DNA of 64,000 bases from Megaustenia siamemsis (GCA_032433765.1 JAVIAB010000139.1:42317946-42381945), one strand, 5' to 3'; shown: positions 34,311 to 46,011, counted from the first letter of the stretch. The notes: generated by a model not told the origin, from the sequence alone. Numbers and translations: made by a program.

Positions 34311-35205
34311 CAGTACCTCTGAACATGGAGTTATCTGCCTGTGCGGCGAAAGACTCCTGCATACGACTGACAGGAAAAAAACGGATTAACGCGTAAAATT
34401 CAGTTCCTAGTCTCTACAGACTTCGTCAGAGGTAAAAGCTGGCGGAGTAAAAAAAAACAAATGAAAATATTTGTTTAAAGGAAAGAAGAAAGGGTGTATG
34501 GTCACAGTTTTACATTGGTGAGGAACAAAGCAAAACGACTTTGCTGCTCAGTAAGTTTTCAACTGGTACAATAGACACACCACAAAAATATATGCACATA
34601 TAAACATTACATATCGGTAATATGCTAGACTATATGAGAGTGGAAACAATAAGTCACTCCCTGGCGGAATTTCTGCTCAACGTTATCCCACTATAATCAG
34701 TCGTTGCCACCTACTCCCACATTAACAGTCCGCCTCTGAGTATTGACTTCCCGCACGAATATCATAAAAACTGTGAAGAGTAAACGTTTGATAGAGGCCA
34801 TTGTTATACCCCCTTACGGTACATAATCTCTACACATCTGTTTACCAAATAGAACGCCAGGGTAGCTCTGTTTCCATTTTGCCGTCACGACCAAGAAATA
34901 GTGGAGTCACATCAAGATAGACGATTGACTTATAAATGTGCAATCTTGTTTCTTACCTTAAAGAGCAAAGTTTCGTGTTCAAGCTGAGCACGTAAATAAA
35001 CATTTGAGAGTGAAAGATACACAAATCCGTAGACTATATGCCGCGGCACCGGCGAAGATTCACATTCAAAGTGTGTTCATATAACCTTCTACCTTAATTA
35101 ACCATAACTAAGTAAATGGACCAGACGATATCTTAACGCAAGACCAGAGCCCAATAACCACTTTGCTACAGCAGCATCCTTCTTATGAAATTAGCCATTG
35201 AAAAA
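34311..35205. other. No recognised feature
   Basis: About 900 bases of unique-looking sequence. No domain, tandem repeat or SINE wording found. Confidence 0.45.
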
Positions 35206-35209
35206 AAAT

Positions 35210-35780
35210 ACATGGAACGCTTTGATCAGCAGGTGGGGAAATGAGTGATAATCGTTGATCAGTAGGTGGGGAAATCCGTGAAAATAGTTGATCAGTAGGT
35301 GGGGAAATCAGTGGAGAGCTTTGATCAGTAGGTGGGGAAATCAGTGCGAAGGAATGATGATTTGGTGGGGAAATGAGTGGAGAGCTTTGATCAGCAGGTG
35401 GGGAAATCAGTGAGAGCTTTGATCAGTAGGTGGGGAAATCAGTGGAGAGATTTGATCAGTAGGTGGGGAAATCAGTGGGAAGAAATGATAAATTGGTGGG
35501 GAAATGAGTGGAGAGTTTTGATCAATAGGTGGGGAATCAATGAAAATCGTTGATCAGCAAGTGGGGAAATCAGTGGAGAGCTTTGATCATGAGTGGGAAG
35601 CTTTGATCAGTAGGTGGGGAAATGAGCGGAAATCGTTAAGCATTTAACGGGAGTGGATCAATTCAATGGAAAGTGAGTGGATATCGTTAAATATTTGTTG
35701 AGAAAGAGAGCGGTAATTGTTCATCAGTTGGTGGGGATGAGAGGTTAAATTGTTGATTAATAGATGAAGAAATAAAAAAA
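35210..35780. repeat. 33-bp satellite, variant 1 (GATCAGTAGGTGGGGAAATC)
   Basis: About 14 units of ~33 bp, GATCAGTAGGTGGGGAAATC followed by AGTGGAGAGCTTT, decaying from about 35600 to 35780. By eye the unit aligns to the 33-bp unit at 36120-37130 at roughly 20 of 33 positions, so the two blocks look like one family. Confidence 0.88.
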
Positions 35781-35899
35781 AAAAAGAATCAGCTGACGAG
35801 GAAGTGAAATTTCAACACAGATCATACAGTGGGGAAGTGATAGATTATCTATTGCGGAATAAGTGGGGAAAAAAAACTATCTTTACGACACATAGTACC

Positions 35900-36100
35900 A
35901 TTGCTGATGTATGTCGGGGGGACAACGATAGAACCCGAGGGATAAAGGCCGCTTGGTCAAGCACGTAAGAGATTCAGGATTTTTATTTCAGCCCCGATCG
36001 AAAATATCCTTTCTGTCTACCGTGGGCTTCGAACACCGTATGCCGGCTTTTCTGCTAGAGGAAACGTGGTTTAGTCGCACGGCCACGCGCACCTCGTAAT
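35900..36100 (-). mobile_element. Possible tRNA-related insertion inside the 33-bp satellite
   Basis: On the minus strand a tRNA-like head with a B-box-like GGTGTTCGAAGCCCAC (near 36020-36040) precedes a body containing AAATAAAAATCCTGAATCTC. Satellite remnants flank it on both sides. Assignment as a SINE is tentative. Confidence 0.4.
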
Positions 36101-36119
36101 AAGTGGGAATAAATAGTTT

Positions 36120-37130
36120 ATAAGTTTATAAGAAAGTGTGCGGAAATCGTTGATCTGTTAGTGAAGAAGTGAGAATAAACCGTTTATTAGCTGGCGACGA
36201 AGTAAGAATAAACCGTTTATTAGTTGGCAAAGAAGCGAGAATAAACCGTTTATTAGTTGGTGAAAAAGCGAGAATAAACCGTTTATTAGTTGGTGAAGAA
36301 GGAGAATAAACCGTTTATAGTTGGTGAAGAAGTGAGAATAACTGTTTATTAGTTGCAGAAGAAGTGCGAATAAATCGTTTATTAGTTGCTGAAGAAGTGA
36401 GAATAAACCGTTTATTAGTTGGCGTAGAAGTGAGAAAAACTGTTTATTAGTTGGTGAAGAAGTGAGAATAAACCGTTTATTAGTTGATGAAGAAGTGAGA
36501 ATAAACTGTTTATTAGTTGGTGAAGAAGTGAGAATAAACCGTTTATTAGTTGATGAAGAAGTGAGAATAAACTGTTTATTAGTTGGTGAAGAAGTGAGAA
36601 TAAACCGTTTATTAGTTGGTGAAGAAGTGAGAATAAACCGTTTATTAGTTTGCGTAGCAGTGAGAATAAACTGTTTATTAGTAGGCGTAGAAGTGAGAAT
36701 AAACTGTTTATTAGTCGGCGTTGAAGTGAGAATAAACTGTTTATTAGTTGGTGAAGAAGTGAGAATAAACCGTTTATTAGTTGGCGTAGAAGTGAGAATA
36801 AACTACTTATTAGTTGGTGAAGAAGTGAGAATAAACCGTTTATTAGTTGGCGTAGAAGTGAGAATAAACTGTTTATTAGTCGGCGTAGAAGTAAGAATAA
36901 ACTGTTTATTAGTTGATGAAGAAGTGAGAATAAACCGTTTTTCAGTTGATGAAGAAGTGAGGATACACCGTTTATTAGTTGGCGTAGAAGTGAGAATAAA
37001 CCGTTTTTCAGATGATGAATAAGTGAGAAACAACCGTTTATTAGTTGGTGAAGAAGTGAAAATAAACTGTTTATTAGTGGGTGAAGAAGTCAGAATGAAC
37101 CGTTTATCATTTGATGATGTCGACTATTAA
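36120..37130. repeat. 33-bp satellite, variant 2 (GTGAGAATAAACCGTTTATT)
   Basis: About 30 units of 33 bp, GTGAGAATAAACCGTTTATT followed by AGTTGGTGAAGAA. 33 is 11 codons, so a repeat frame with units like VRINRLLVGEE stays open from 36462 to 37022, and a mirror frame exists on the other strand. Left units carry indels that break this frame, so I see no sign of selection for it. ACCGTTTATTAGTTGG and ACTGTTTATTAGTTGG variants alternate. Confidence 0.94.
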
Positions 37131-37740
37131 GAGCAAACTTGTGATCATCGTCACATCACACCTCAGTACGTCAATCTATCTGATAAAATTAGCAATATTT
37201 TTTTTCAGCTTCTATTGTCACCATAGAATGGCGATAGCAACTCTTAGCTTCTTTCTGTGCATCTATTCAGCTGACAGTTCTTGAAATTCATTGACGATCC
37301 CAGCGGTTGTCCTTTATTCTTGAAGGAACAGGAAGTATCAAGCGGGATATTTTCCCTTTGTTTGGACACAAGCGCTATTTTTGGTAGGTTCTCAGTGTTT
37401 TCAATTCATTTTCTCGTTAAAAAAAAAAAAAACGAACGTTTTATATGTTGTATTGCAGCAAAAATAGACCGGCAATTGTTTGTGCTTTTCCTGCCCTACA
37501 CTTGGCTTTCAATCTGTTATAGCGTCATGGTAGATTTGGTTGGTCTTCTTTTACAACATACTAGTGGGTGCATTGGGGGAAATCTTATTAGAGTATTTCC
37601 ATTTTATGAAGCAGCTCTGACGGTTTTTATTTTTTAATCTATCAGGTCTTAATGTGAGGGTCAAAACTCTCATTGATAACTGGAGCGGAGGGCCGTAACT
37701 GGTCTATTGTGTAACTCATTAGCTGGTCTATTTTAAAGTG
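37131..37740. other. No recognised feature
   Basis: Mixed sequence with a poly-A tract near 37420. An open frame at 37281-37637 is probably chance. I see no family. Confidence 0.4.
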
Positions 37741-37742
37741 AG

Positions 37743-38059
37743 AGGGGGATCTCGGTAGCCTAGTTGGGAAAACCACTCGACTGGACTACAGACGTTCGGA
37801 CAACCCGTGTTCGATTCCCGCTGAAATAAGTGTGAGTTGTACTCGTGGTTGGAAAAAAAAAACACCCCCACGGTCGACCCAGCCACTGACATAAATATTA
37901 CCCTGGGAAGGTGAGGAATGTCCCTTCGCATCTGAGTTGCGATGCTTGAGGCGACACTATACAGAAATCTCCGAACATTTCTGGATAGACGGTCGAGCAC
38001 ATATCGGTGGAAACTCGCGTGCTAAGACGCCGGTTCAAGTCTCGTACTTTACCTTTACC
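37743..38059 (+). mobile_element. SINE-2 copy with target-site duplication
   Basis: Complete plus-strand copy: head with A box TAGCCTAGTTGG and B box GTGTTCGATTCCCG, body (GTGAGTTGTACTCGTGGTTG, GAGGAATGTCCCTTCGCATC), 3' end GTTCAAGTCTCGTACTTTAC. TTTTAAAGTGAG (37731-37742) and TTTTAAGTGAG (about 38060-38070) flank it. Confidence 0.93.
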
Positions 38060-38124
38060 TTTTAAGTGAGGTTAGATTAATTAAAGCTGACCAAAATAAC
38101 ATATATGTAGAATTGTGTGTCCTA

Positions 38125-38745
38125 TTATCTCAAGTGGAACAATATTAAAACAAGTAAATGAATTTAAGTATCTAGAAATATTGTTAACCTCAGACGGTAG
38201 ATGAACAACGGACGTGAGAAGCAGAATGGTTCAGGCAAAAGCAGTGTCTAAAAAATGAGGAAGATACTGTGCAATTCATTTTTGACAATAAAAACAAGAA
38301 AAAGAGTTCTTAAATGTTATATAGAGCCAGTCTTAACATATGGATGTGAATCATGGACAACAGGACAACAGACAAGATATTCACTGAAGGCTGTAGAAAT
38401 GTAGTTTTACAGAAGAATGTTGAGAATACCTTGCACAACTAAAAAGAGTAATGAAAACTTTCTGAAAGAGGCCAAAGCAAAAAGAGAGCTAATATCCAAT
38501 ATTAGGAAGAAATAATCATCATTTTTGGCAATGTAATGAGAAGGGAACAGCTGGAAGATATTGTAACAACTGGGAAAATTGAGAGACGAAAAGATAGAGA
38601 GAGGCAAAGAGAAAAGATAACAAACAGAGAATGACCTAGCAGAAGGTATACAACAGAAATGATGAATAACTGTCGAGATCAAAAGTTGTGGAGAGACATG
38701 ATCACCTACGCCAGCAATTATGATACTTGGTGATGATGATCTCAT
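38125..38745 (+). mobile_element. RTE-type LINE 3' fragment (subfamily A)
   Basis: Plus-strand tail from the region after the palm (ILKQVNEFKYL-type wording near 38145, TSDGR near 38195) through YGCESWTTGQQT and the LRIPCTTKKSNE block to WRDMITYASNY and a TGATGATGAT tail at 38730. Stops and indels throughout. Confidence 0.9.
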
Positions 38746-39289
38746 ATTCCTGAGCTGTCTATTTGAAAGGAAGAAACTATAGTTGGTTGAGAAATTCGTG
38801 CCCACAGATCAATTATCTCGGAAACTGATGAATTTCTGTAATTCTATTTCATGAAATCTTATTTTTTAACCGACCTTCACATTTTATAACATTTAAGTAC
38901 AAAGGTAGTTTGAATTTTACACAAACCGTTTTTTATTATATAATTTTAGGAAAATATCAAACCGTGTGCTCTAAACATTAGATTTTACTGTAAATTATGT
39001 CAATTTTCAAACAATGCAAGCCAAAGACGTATCCGTATCACATTGAAGAAGGCAAAATTTGTATTTGATTTTATAACTTCGTCATAGGGATAGGTCAACT
39101 TTGACCAAAATATCAAACACACATATTCGTCAAATAGCAGGCGTGTCATCAACAAAATATATGGAACAACCAGAACATCAAACACACATAGTCAGCAAAT
39201 AGTATGAGTGTCATCAACAAAATTGTGCACATGTCATACATATGTCATTTCGAATCAGAAGTCTCTAAGAGGTTAACAATTGTTATCAG

Positions 39290-39716
39290 TTGGACAAACA
39301 GCAATCCATCTCGTTGCCAGTATTGTTCCTCTTCTCTGAGCACATGGTCGTCACATTTTCTCCAGTATTCAATGTCTATCGTTGAGAGGGCATGACGCGT
39401 CTATTCTTTAACATCACAAATTTTAAACGTCGTGTTCTGCGCAGCAACTTGCCCTTTGACCTTAGCCCACACAAGTTCTATTGGGTTGAGGTGCCAATGA
39501 TAAGGTGGGAGGCGAAGAGATGTGTGGCCATACTTTGCAATTATTTATTTTATCAATTTGATATAAATTTGTCTTCTTAGTTTGTCAAACAAGTTGCAAC
39601 AACTCTTGTTTTAACTGGGTGTTTTGAAAGGAAACATTTTCTTTTCTAAGCATGTGATGATTTGATCTTTTGTGCTTGACGAATTAGGAACTTTGTCCTC
39701 CAGTGCTACCGCATTA
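39290..39716 (-). pseudogene. Older Sailor-like transposase, C-terminal part
   Basis: Minus-strand pieces read NAVALEDKVPNSSSTKDQII, LRLPPYHWHLNPIELVW (the block with the catalytic Glu) and AKVKGQVAAQNTT. They match the C-terminal third of the intact protein at 41337-42551. Indels and stops break the frame. The break at 39716 falls right after the DNA coding for the second catalytic Asp block, where the TA tract and SINE were added. Confidence 0.82.

Positions 39717-39790
<74 letters not shown>
39717..39790. repeat. (TA)n microsatellite left of the SINE
   Basis: About 36 TA dinucleotides, interrupting the older transposase. Another TA run follows the SINE on the right. Confidence 0.96.
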
Positions 39791-39792
<2 letters not shown>

Positions 39793-40047
39793 GAGCCGCG
39801 ATAGCTCAGTGGTTAGTGAACTGGACTACCACGGACAAGGAGTAGGGTTCGATCCCAACCGACGGCTTCCGGGTTCACCCAGCCTTAAAAGGGTACCGGA
39901 TTTTTTTCTGGGAAAGTAAAGCAGCACGGGCGTAATACTGACCACATTACTCCAAAAATCATGTGCTGAAGGTCTGTAAAATATAGGGTCACTAACACCA
40001 TATTTCCCTATACGCCACTTGGCGTGACGGGGGTACTTTACTTTTTT

Positions 40048-40052
<5 letters not shown>
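39791..40052 (+). mobile_element. SINE-1 copy between two TA tracts
   Basis: Complete plus-strand copy: GGGAGCCGCGATAGCTCAGT at the start, B box GGTTCGATCCC, body, CGCCACTTGGCGTGACGG and a TTTACTTTTTTACTTT tail. TA-rich runs lie on both sides, consistent with insertion into a TA microsatellite. Confidence 0.95.

Positions 40053-40092
<40 letters not shown>
40053..40092. repeat. (TA)n microsatellite right of the SINE
   Basis: About 20 TA dinucleotides, the right-hand counterpart of the tract at 39717-39790. Confidence 0.95.
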
Positions 40093-40095
<3 letters not shown>

Positions 40096-40640
40096 GTGTC
40101 ATTAACAAGACCGTTCTCTATACTGCCAGCATCTACCAGTGTCATGCGTTGTCCTTTGCTGCTGGGAATGCTTCTTTTATTTTCTCTGTCAACTGATTGC
40201 CATTCTTTCTCATATGTGTGATGAGCATTGACCCACGCTTCATCCAAATATACTATATCGTAGCCTTCCATTCGTCGCTCACGGATCTGCCACAGGTATT
40301 TGCTTCGGGCAACTATCAGGTGTGGTTTTCCACAAACAATATTTCTACCAGTAACAGATTTTCGAAAAGTGAAACCAACGCCTCTTACGATCTTCCAAAG
40401 AGTAGTTCTTGACATTTTAAAAATCACATTATAATTGCAGTTGAACTTTAAGTTTGCGCAGTGTAACCAGTTGATTCGATTCAAACATTTTCAAATTTTC
40501 ATGTCTAATAACATTTTTGTCAAAATCATGAACTTTCATTTTTCTTCCTTGCTTGACCGTTGCCTCTGCAGAGTCAAAGTTCTATCCTATCCATCGATTG
40601 AAAGACTCTCTATCTATATCTAGAGCCGCCCGTGTGCTGT
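40093..40640 (-). pseudogene. Older Sailor-like transposase, N-terminal and middle part
   Basis: The minus-strand frame 40038-40484 gives MSRTTLWKIVRGVGFTFRKS, GRNIVCGKPHLIVARSKYLW, GYDIVYLDEAWVNAHHT (first catalytic Asp kept; ETW changed to EAW) and SSKGQRMTLVDAGSIENGLV. Upstream, near 40500-40640, shorter pieces (RKLKVQLQL, FNRWI) in other frames match the N-terminal part of the intact protein. It is clearly diverged from the two younger copies. Confidence 0.87.
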
Positions 40641-40949
40641 TTTCTGGTTGTTTTTTTTTTATATACCATAATATAACCGACCCCTTTTAGATTCTTTGCA
40701 AAAGTGCCTGTACAATAACAGTTATCTTTTGCATACTGATGATTTTACTCTTTAAACTCTTCATGGTTTTAAAAATCAAGTAGTCACTTCACAACAGCTT
40801 ACAAATTATCACATATAAAGGAATAAAAATTAACTGTAAATGTTTTGTCAAATACGCCTCTGGACCAATTTAACAAGAAACTGGAAATCAAACGACCAAA
40901 CAAAAACCTCGGATGGCGTGTCTTAAAAGTTACGAGTGCGAAATGGTGC

Positions 40950-43068
40950 TATAGCTTGTTTCATAAGTCGTGCCCAACTTTTAAAATCAATATCTTTTAA
41001 ACCGCTTTTTGTATTTTTTTCAAAATTTGCATGTAAAGTTATAATGATTAGAACCCAACAGGGAATTAATTTCATTAAAAACAAACATTTGGTTATTATT
41101 ATTGCTTATTTGATTTATATAAATTTATAACGACCCATTGATGTAGTCAAAACTTAGTGTTTGCAGTATTTAAGTTAAAAATAGCGATTACAAATATATA
41201 CACGGTCAAATTTACGATTTTTCACGCTTTAAACGTGAGCTGTCTGACACAATTAGACACTTTTAGAAAACACGAGGCATTGTGTGTTCCATTTCCGTTC
41301 ATTCATAGGTGTAGACGTGGAACGCTAACATTTATCATGAGTCTTAAAATGAAATTCTGCAGTTTACAAAACATCGCAATAAAAATGTATGACTATTTTT
41401 GCAAAGAGGCTAAACGAGGAAGATTATTTCATTCTTTAGAAAACCCTGAGAATAGGACAAGACACATTTTGGATTTATCTAAACGGTCATTTAATCGCTG
41501 GATTCAAGCACGTGACCGTCAATGTTGCAAATATACAAAATCACAAGGAAGAGCAAAAATGTTGAATAATTTCGACAGTGAACTTATTAGAAGTGAAATT
41601 CGCAAAATGTTGGGTATGAATGAAACTGTTACAATAAGAAAATTAAAAGTATCGCTGAAAAAGAACAACAGTATTGAAATATCAAAGTCTACATTATGGA
41701 GGAATGTGAGAGCTGCAGACTTTACATTCAGAAAGTATTCCAATGGACGAAACATCATCTGTGAGAAGCCACATATAGTAGTCATGAGAAGCAAGTACTT
41801 ACGTGAAGTAAAAGAGGTGCGCAAGCAAGGTTATGATATTGTGTACTTGGATGAAACATGGATCAATGCTCACCACACTAACCAAAGGGAATGGCAGTCA
41901 TCAGATGGAAAGATTAAAAGATTAATACCTAGCAGCAAAGGACAGCGCTTGATAATTGCTCATGCAGGTAGCCGACAACATGGACTAATACAGAATGCAG
42001 AGCTCATTTTTCTTTCAAAATCCATAGACAATCGGGATTATCACTCTGAGATGAATGGTCACATATTTAGACATTGGATTGAAAATTCTGTTCTCCCATC
42101 ACTAGATCGACCATCTTGCCTAATAATGGACAATGCAGCGTACCACAACATTGTTGCACTTGAAGATAAAGTCCCGACGTCATCCAGTACAAAAGATGCT
42201 ATTAAGATATGGCTCACAAAGGAGCACATACAATTTAATAACATGTACTTAAAACCTGAATTACTATCTCTAGTAAAGCAAAAACAGAGGACAAAGATTT
42301 TTCAAATAGATAAGATTATCCAAGAGCACGGTCATATAAGTTTGAGGCTGCCACCTTACCATGCTCATTTAAATCCAATAGAACTAATCTGGGCAAAATT
42401 AAAAGGACAAGTGGCAGATGAAAATACAACATTCAAAATATGCGATGTAAAGACTCTTGCTAATCTCGCTTTATTAAATATAGACAAAGATTATTGGGCT
42501 AAATGTGAAGACCACGTCTTAAAACAGGAAGAGGAATATTGGAAAAAATGATGGTTTGTGGAATGTTCAACCCCAAACAGTTATTAATCTTTTAGACTCG
42601 TCTGATTCAGAATGAAAGTATATAGCCCCCACAATGTTGGCCCCTATATTACCTTAAATTATTTCAACAAACGGTCCTTTTCAGGACCACACAACTATGA
42701 AAATTGGACATACAGGTATACCTTGATATTATCGTCCGTCCTCGAACTGAGCAGACAATAATTATCCTGGTGTTTTGTTTTATCCAGTTATTTCCCCATT
42801 ACGGCCACGCCTTTACCTAGTGAAAATTAATCGTAGACCAGCAACTACGGTAATTTCTATTCTTTAGGGCTTCACAATTTACAATTTTGACAAACATCAA
42901 AGAAATATCGCCGCTTTAAGAAAACTGCAGCTGCAAGATATTTGTTAAATATACATTTAAAGGGTCTTTTGCATTCTAATAACATTTGGAAAATTTCAAA
43001 AGTATTTAACAAACGGTTAGAGAGTAATAGCGTTTTGAAGTTGGGCATATGTTTTGAAACGAGCTATA
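40950..43068 (+). mobile_element. Sailor-like Tc1/mariner-related transposon, intact copy
   Basis: ~2.12-kb element between inverted ends: TATAGCTTGTTTCATAAGTC at left and, at right, TTGAAACGAGCTATA. GCCCAACTT blocks mirror each other just inside. TA borders both ends. It lies inside the older element 38778-43354, in opposite orientation. The transposase frame is uninterrupted, and non-coding flanks match the dead copy at 23812-25918 closely. Confidence 0.92.
41337..42551 (+). CDS. DDE transposase, Sailor-like (long D-E spacing)
   Basis: 404 residues from ATG at 41337 (MSLKMKFCSLQNI); the frame is also open upstream to 41157, but the conserved start of both copies is here. Residues ~10-60 look like a DNA-binding helix-turn-helix region (SKRSFNRWIQARD). 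~95-160 is a second conserved region (STLWRNVRAADFTFRK). The catalytic core follows: YLDETW with Asp172, IMDNAAYH with Asp265, and HLNPIELIWAKLKG with Glu349. By my count 83 residues separate the second Asp and the Glu, far longer than the 34-41 of Tc1/mariner and close to the 82 I recall reported for the Sailor group. The enzyme would cut and paste DNA at TA sites. No stop or frameshift is seen, so it may be functional. Exact family assignment needs a database comparison. Confidence 0.92.
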   Translation: MSLKMKFCSLQNIAIKMYDYFCKEAKRGRLFHSLENPENRTRHILDLSKRSFNRWIQARDRQCCKYTKSQGRAKMLNNFDSELIRSEIRKMLGMNETVTIRKLKVSLKKNNSIEISKSTLWRNVRAADFTFRKYSNGRNIICEKPHIVVMRSKYLREVKEVRKQGYDIVYLDETWINAHHTNQREWQSSDGKIKRLIPSSKGQRLIIAHAGSRQHGLIQNAELIFLSKSIDNRDYHSEMNGHIFRHWIENSVLPSLDRPSCLIMDNAAYHNIVALEDKVPTSSSTKDAIKIWLTKEHIQFNNMYLKPELLSLVKQKQRTKIFQIDKIIQEHGHISLRLPPYHAHLNPIELIWAKLKGQVADENTTFKICDVKTLANLALLNIDKDYWAKCEDHVLKQEEEYWKK

Positions 43069-43354
43069 AGATTATGTGGAGAGCACGTGAAATTTGCCTT
43101 TTTAAATGGTGAGTTGATTACAACAAAAGTGGATAATGTAAAATTCTAAAATTTAGGACAAACAAGAAAATCATATTTTTTATATACCTCAAATAAGAAA
43201 AAATCTTTCATAAATGCATGACAGCAGGGCAAAACATCAGACTGAAGGTCGGTGAAAAAAATAAGATTTCACGAACAAGAATTACAGAAATTCATCAAAC
43301 AGTTTCCGAGATAATTAATAAACTTTGTGTACATGAATATCTGAACGAACTATA

Positions 43355-43640
43355 GAACTTAATTTACACTTATATCAAAACGGGGAGGCAAAGTTTACTA
43401 CTGTCATGTAACTGAAACCCATCATGAAAGCACAGTTGTATAGGGCGATCTAATTGCGTTTATCTGACTGCTGTTTGGCTTAAACGAAGGGGTAGCCAAA
43501 CCCAGCAAACATTTACTGAAGGCTAACAATACTTTGAACATTGGCTACTCTTATCTTGCAGCTAAACGTAGTGTAACTTACATATTGTGTTTGTTCAAGA
43601 GTTATTCTTTACTGTCTCAAGATTTCGGTGAATACATATT
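43355..43640. other. No recognised feature
   Basis: Unique sequence between the older transposon and the 14-bp array. No gene recognised. Confidence 0.4.
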
Positions 43641-43644
43641 CTAC

Positions 43645-45425
43645 AAACATGCCAACACAGACGTGCCAACACAGACATGGCAACACAGATATGGCAACAC
43701 AGACATGGCAACACAGACATGCCAACACAAACATGACAATACAGACATGCCAACACAGATATGGCAACACAGACATGGCAACACAGACATGGCAACACAG
43801 ACATGCCAACACAGACATGCCAGCACAGACATGCCAACACAAACATGACAATACAGACATGCCAACACAGATATGTCAACACTAACGTGTGAATACGGAC
43901 GTGCCAACATAGGCTTGGCAACACAGACATGCCAACAAAGACACGCTAACACAAACACGTCAACACAAACGTTAGCAAAGACATGCCAATACAGACATGG
44001 CAATACAAACACGCCAAAACAAACGTGCCGACACAGACATGGCAATACAGACATGCCAACACAGACATGGCATCACAGACGTGTCAACCTAGACATGGCA
44101 ACACAGACGTGCCAACACAGACAGGCCAACACAGACATGCCAACACAAATACTCCAACACAGACACGCTAACATAAACACGCCAACACAGACACGCTAAC
44201 ACAGACACGCCAACACAAACACGTTAACACAGATATGGCAACACAATCATGACAACACAGACATGTCAACACAGACATGCCAACACACACACGCTAACAA
44301 AGACATGCCAACACAAACAGGCCAGCACAAACACTCTAGCACAGTCACGTCAACACAAACACGCTAACAAAGACACGTCAACACAAACACGCAAACACAA
44401 ACACGCTAACAAAGACATGCCAACACAAACACGCCAACACAAACACGCTAACACAAACAAGCCAACACAAACACTTTAGCACAGACACGTCAATACAAAC
44501 ACGCTAACAAAAGACATGTCAACGCAAACACGCTAACAAAGACACGTCAACACAAACACGCCAACACAAACACACTAGCACAGACACGCCAAAACAAACA
44601 CGCTAACAAAGACACGTCAACACAAACACGCCAACACAAACACACCAACACAAACACGCTAACACAGACACGCCAACACAAACACACTAACACAGACAAG
44701 CCAACACAAACACGTTAACAAAGATATGCCAACACAGAGACGCCAACCGAAACACGCTAATATAGACACGTCAACACAAACACACTAACAAAGACATGCT
44801 AACACAGACACGCCAACACAAACACGCTAGCACTGACACGTCAACACAAAAACACTAACAAAGACATGCCAACACAGACACGCGAACACAAACACGCTAG
44901 CACTGACACGTCAACACAAACACACTAACAAAGACATGCTAATACAGACACGCCAAACACAAACACGCTAACAAAGACATTCCAACACAAACACGCTAGC
45001 ACAGACACGGCAACACAAACACGCCAACACAAACACTCTAGTACAGACACGTCAACGCAAACACGCCAACACAAACACTCTAGCACAGACACGTCAACAC
45101 AAACACGCCAACACAAACACTCTAGTACAGACACGTCAACGCAAACAAGCCAACACAAACACTCTAGTACAGACACGCCAACACAAACACGCCAACACAA
45201 ACACTCTAGTACAGACACGTCAACGCAAACACGCTAACAAAGACATTCCAACACAAACACGCTAGCACAGACACGTCAACGCAAACACGCTAACAAAGAC
45301 ATTCCAACACAAACACGCTAACACAGACACGTCAACACAAACACGCCAACACAAACACTCTAGTACAGACACGTCAACGCAAACACGCTAACAAAGACAC
45401 GCTAACAAAGACACGCTAACACATG
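43645..45425. repeat. 14-bp minisatellite (AACACAGACATGCC / AACACAAACACGCT), ~127 copies
   Basis: A 1.8-kb array of 14-bp units. ACAGACATGGC/ATGCC forms dominate the left third and ACAAACACGCT/ACACGTC forms the right. In the right part a 42-bp trimer with ACTCTAGTACAGACACGTCA recurs at about 45025-45215, giving 14-codon repeats and hence open frames on both strands. I regard these frames as artefacts. Confidence 0.94.
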
Positions 45426-45429
45426 CAAT

Positions 45430-45700
45430 GTTTCTTTATGCTACATGTCGGTCAGAGTCCAATTTCCGGATCTTAGATTTTTTTTCTGAAATCGACGGGG
45501 CTTCGGTTTTTATCTAGTCTCTGAAAATGGACACCAGAGATTTTCTCTTAGAATTAGAAAGTAGGCGGCCTGGCGTAATACAGACCATTTCATACATAAA
45601 GTGTGTCGTTGGTCATTTAAAAATTGTGACATTAACACCATATTCCCCATATGCCTTATGACGTGAAGCTTTACTTGATTACCTCTAGGTACGTTACAAG
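45430..45700 (+). mobile_element. Possible degraded SINE-1-like body
   Basis: Plus-strand wording resembling the SINE-1 body and tail: GGCGTAATACAGACCATTTC near 45570, then ACATTAACACCATATTCCCC and ATGCCTTATGACGTGAAGC. The head is not identifiable. Confidence 0.5.
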
Positions 45701-46011
45701 AGATAGCATTCTCAAACGCTTGCAGATACCACTAAAAGGCGCTGAGGTGGAGGCGCAAGTATTTCTAGATTTCTGAAATAGCCGTACAAATACTAGGCCC
45801 CAATGTTTAAGACTTTCCCGGTTGTCTCATTTAACTTTTCTAATTAGTTTTCAGTTTCAAGGTGAGTTGTAGATGACGTCCTACAGCAAATAAAGTCGTA
45901 GATGAGTGACAATTTAGCCTCGTACAAACAAAAATTATTTAAGGTGTTTTTTGGGTGGGGGGAGGGGGGTGTATAGTCTATAGTTTAGTCAGCAGATCGT
46001 CTTCTCTGTAA

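Larger units (their letters stand above)
38778..43354 (-). mobile_element. Older Sailor-like transposon carrying two later insertions
   Basis: Inverted ends of about 80 bp with gaps: TATAGTTGGTTGAGAAATTC at 38778 and the matching complement ending GAACTATA at 43354. Both continue with ATTATCTCGGAAACTG and GAATTTCTGTAATTC-type blocks. Subtracting the (TA)n-SINE insertion (39717-40092) and the whole younger transposon (40950-43068) leaves about 2.08 kb, the size of one family member. The minus-strand transposase is split across the insertions and decayed. Confidence 0.85.

Noticed and set aside
36462..37022. 186-codon ORF of 11-residue repeats (VRINRLLVGEE)
   Set aside because: 33-bp satellite; neighbouring units have indels that break the frame, and a mirror ORF exists on the other strand. 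No signal peptide or homologue recognised.
43595..45218. Cys- and Thr/Gln/His-rich ORFs over the 14-bp array
   Set aside because: Open on both strands because of repeat composition. Frames are lost whenever unit number changes.
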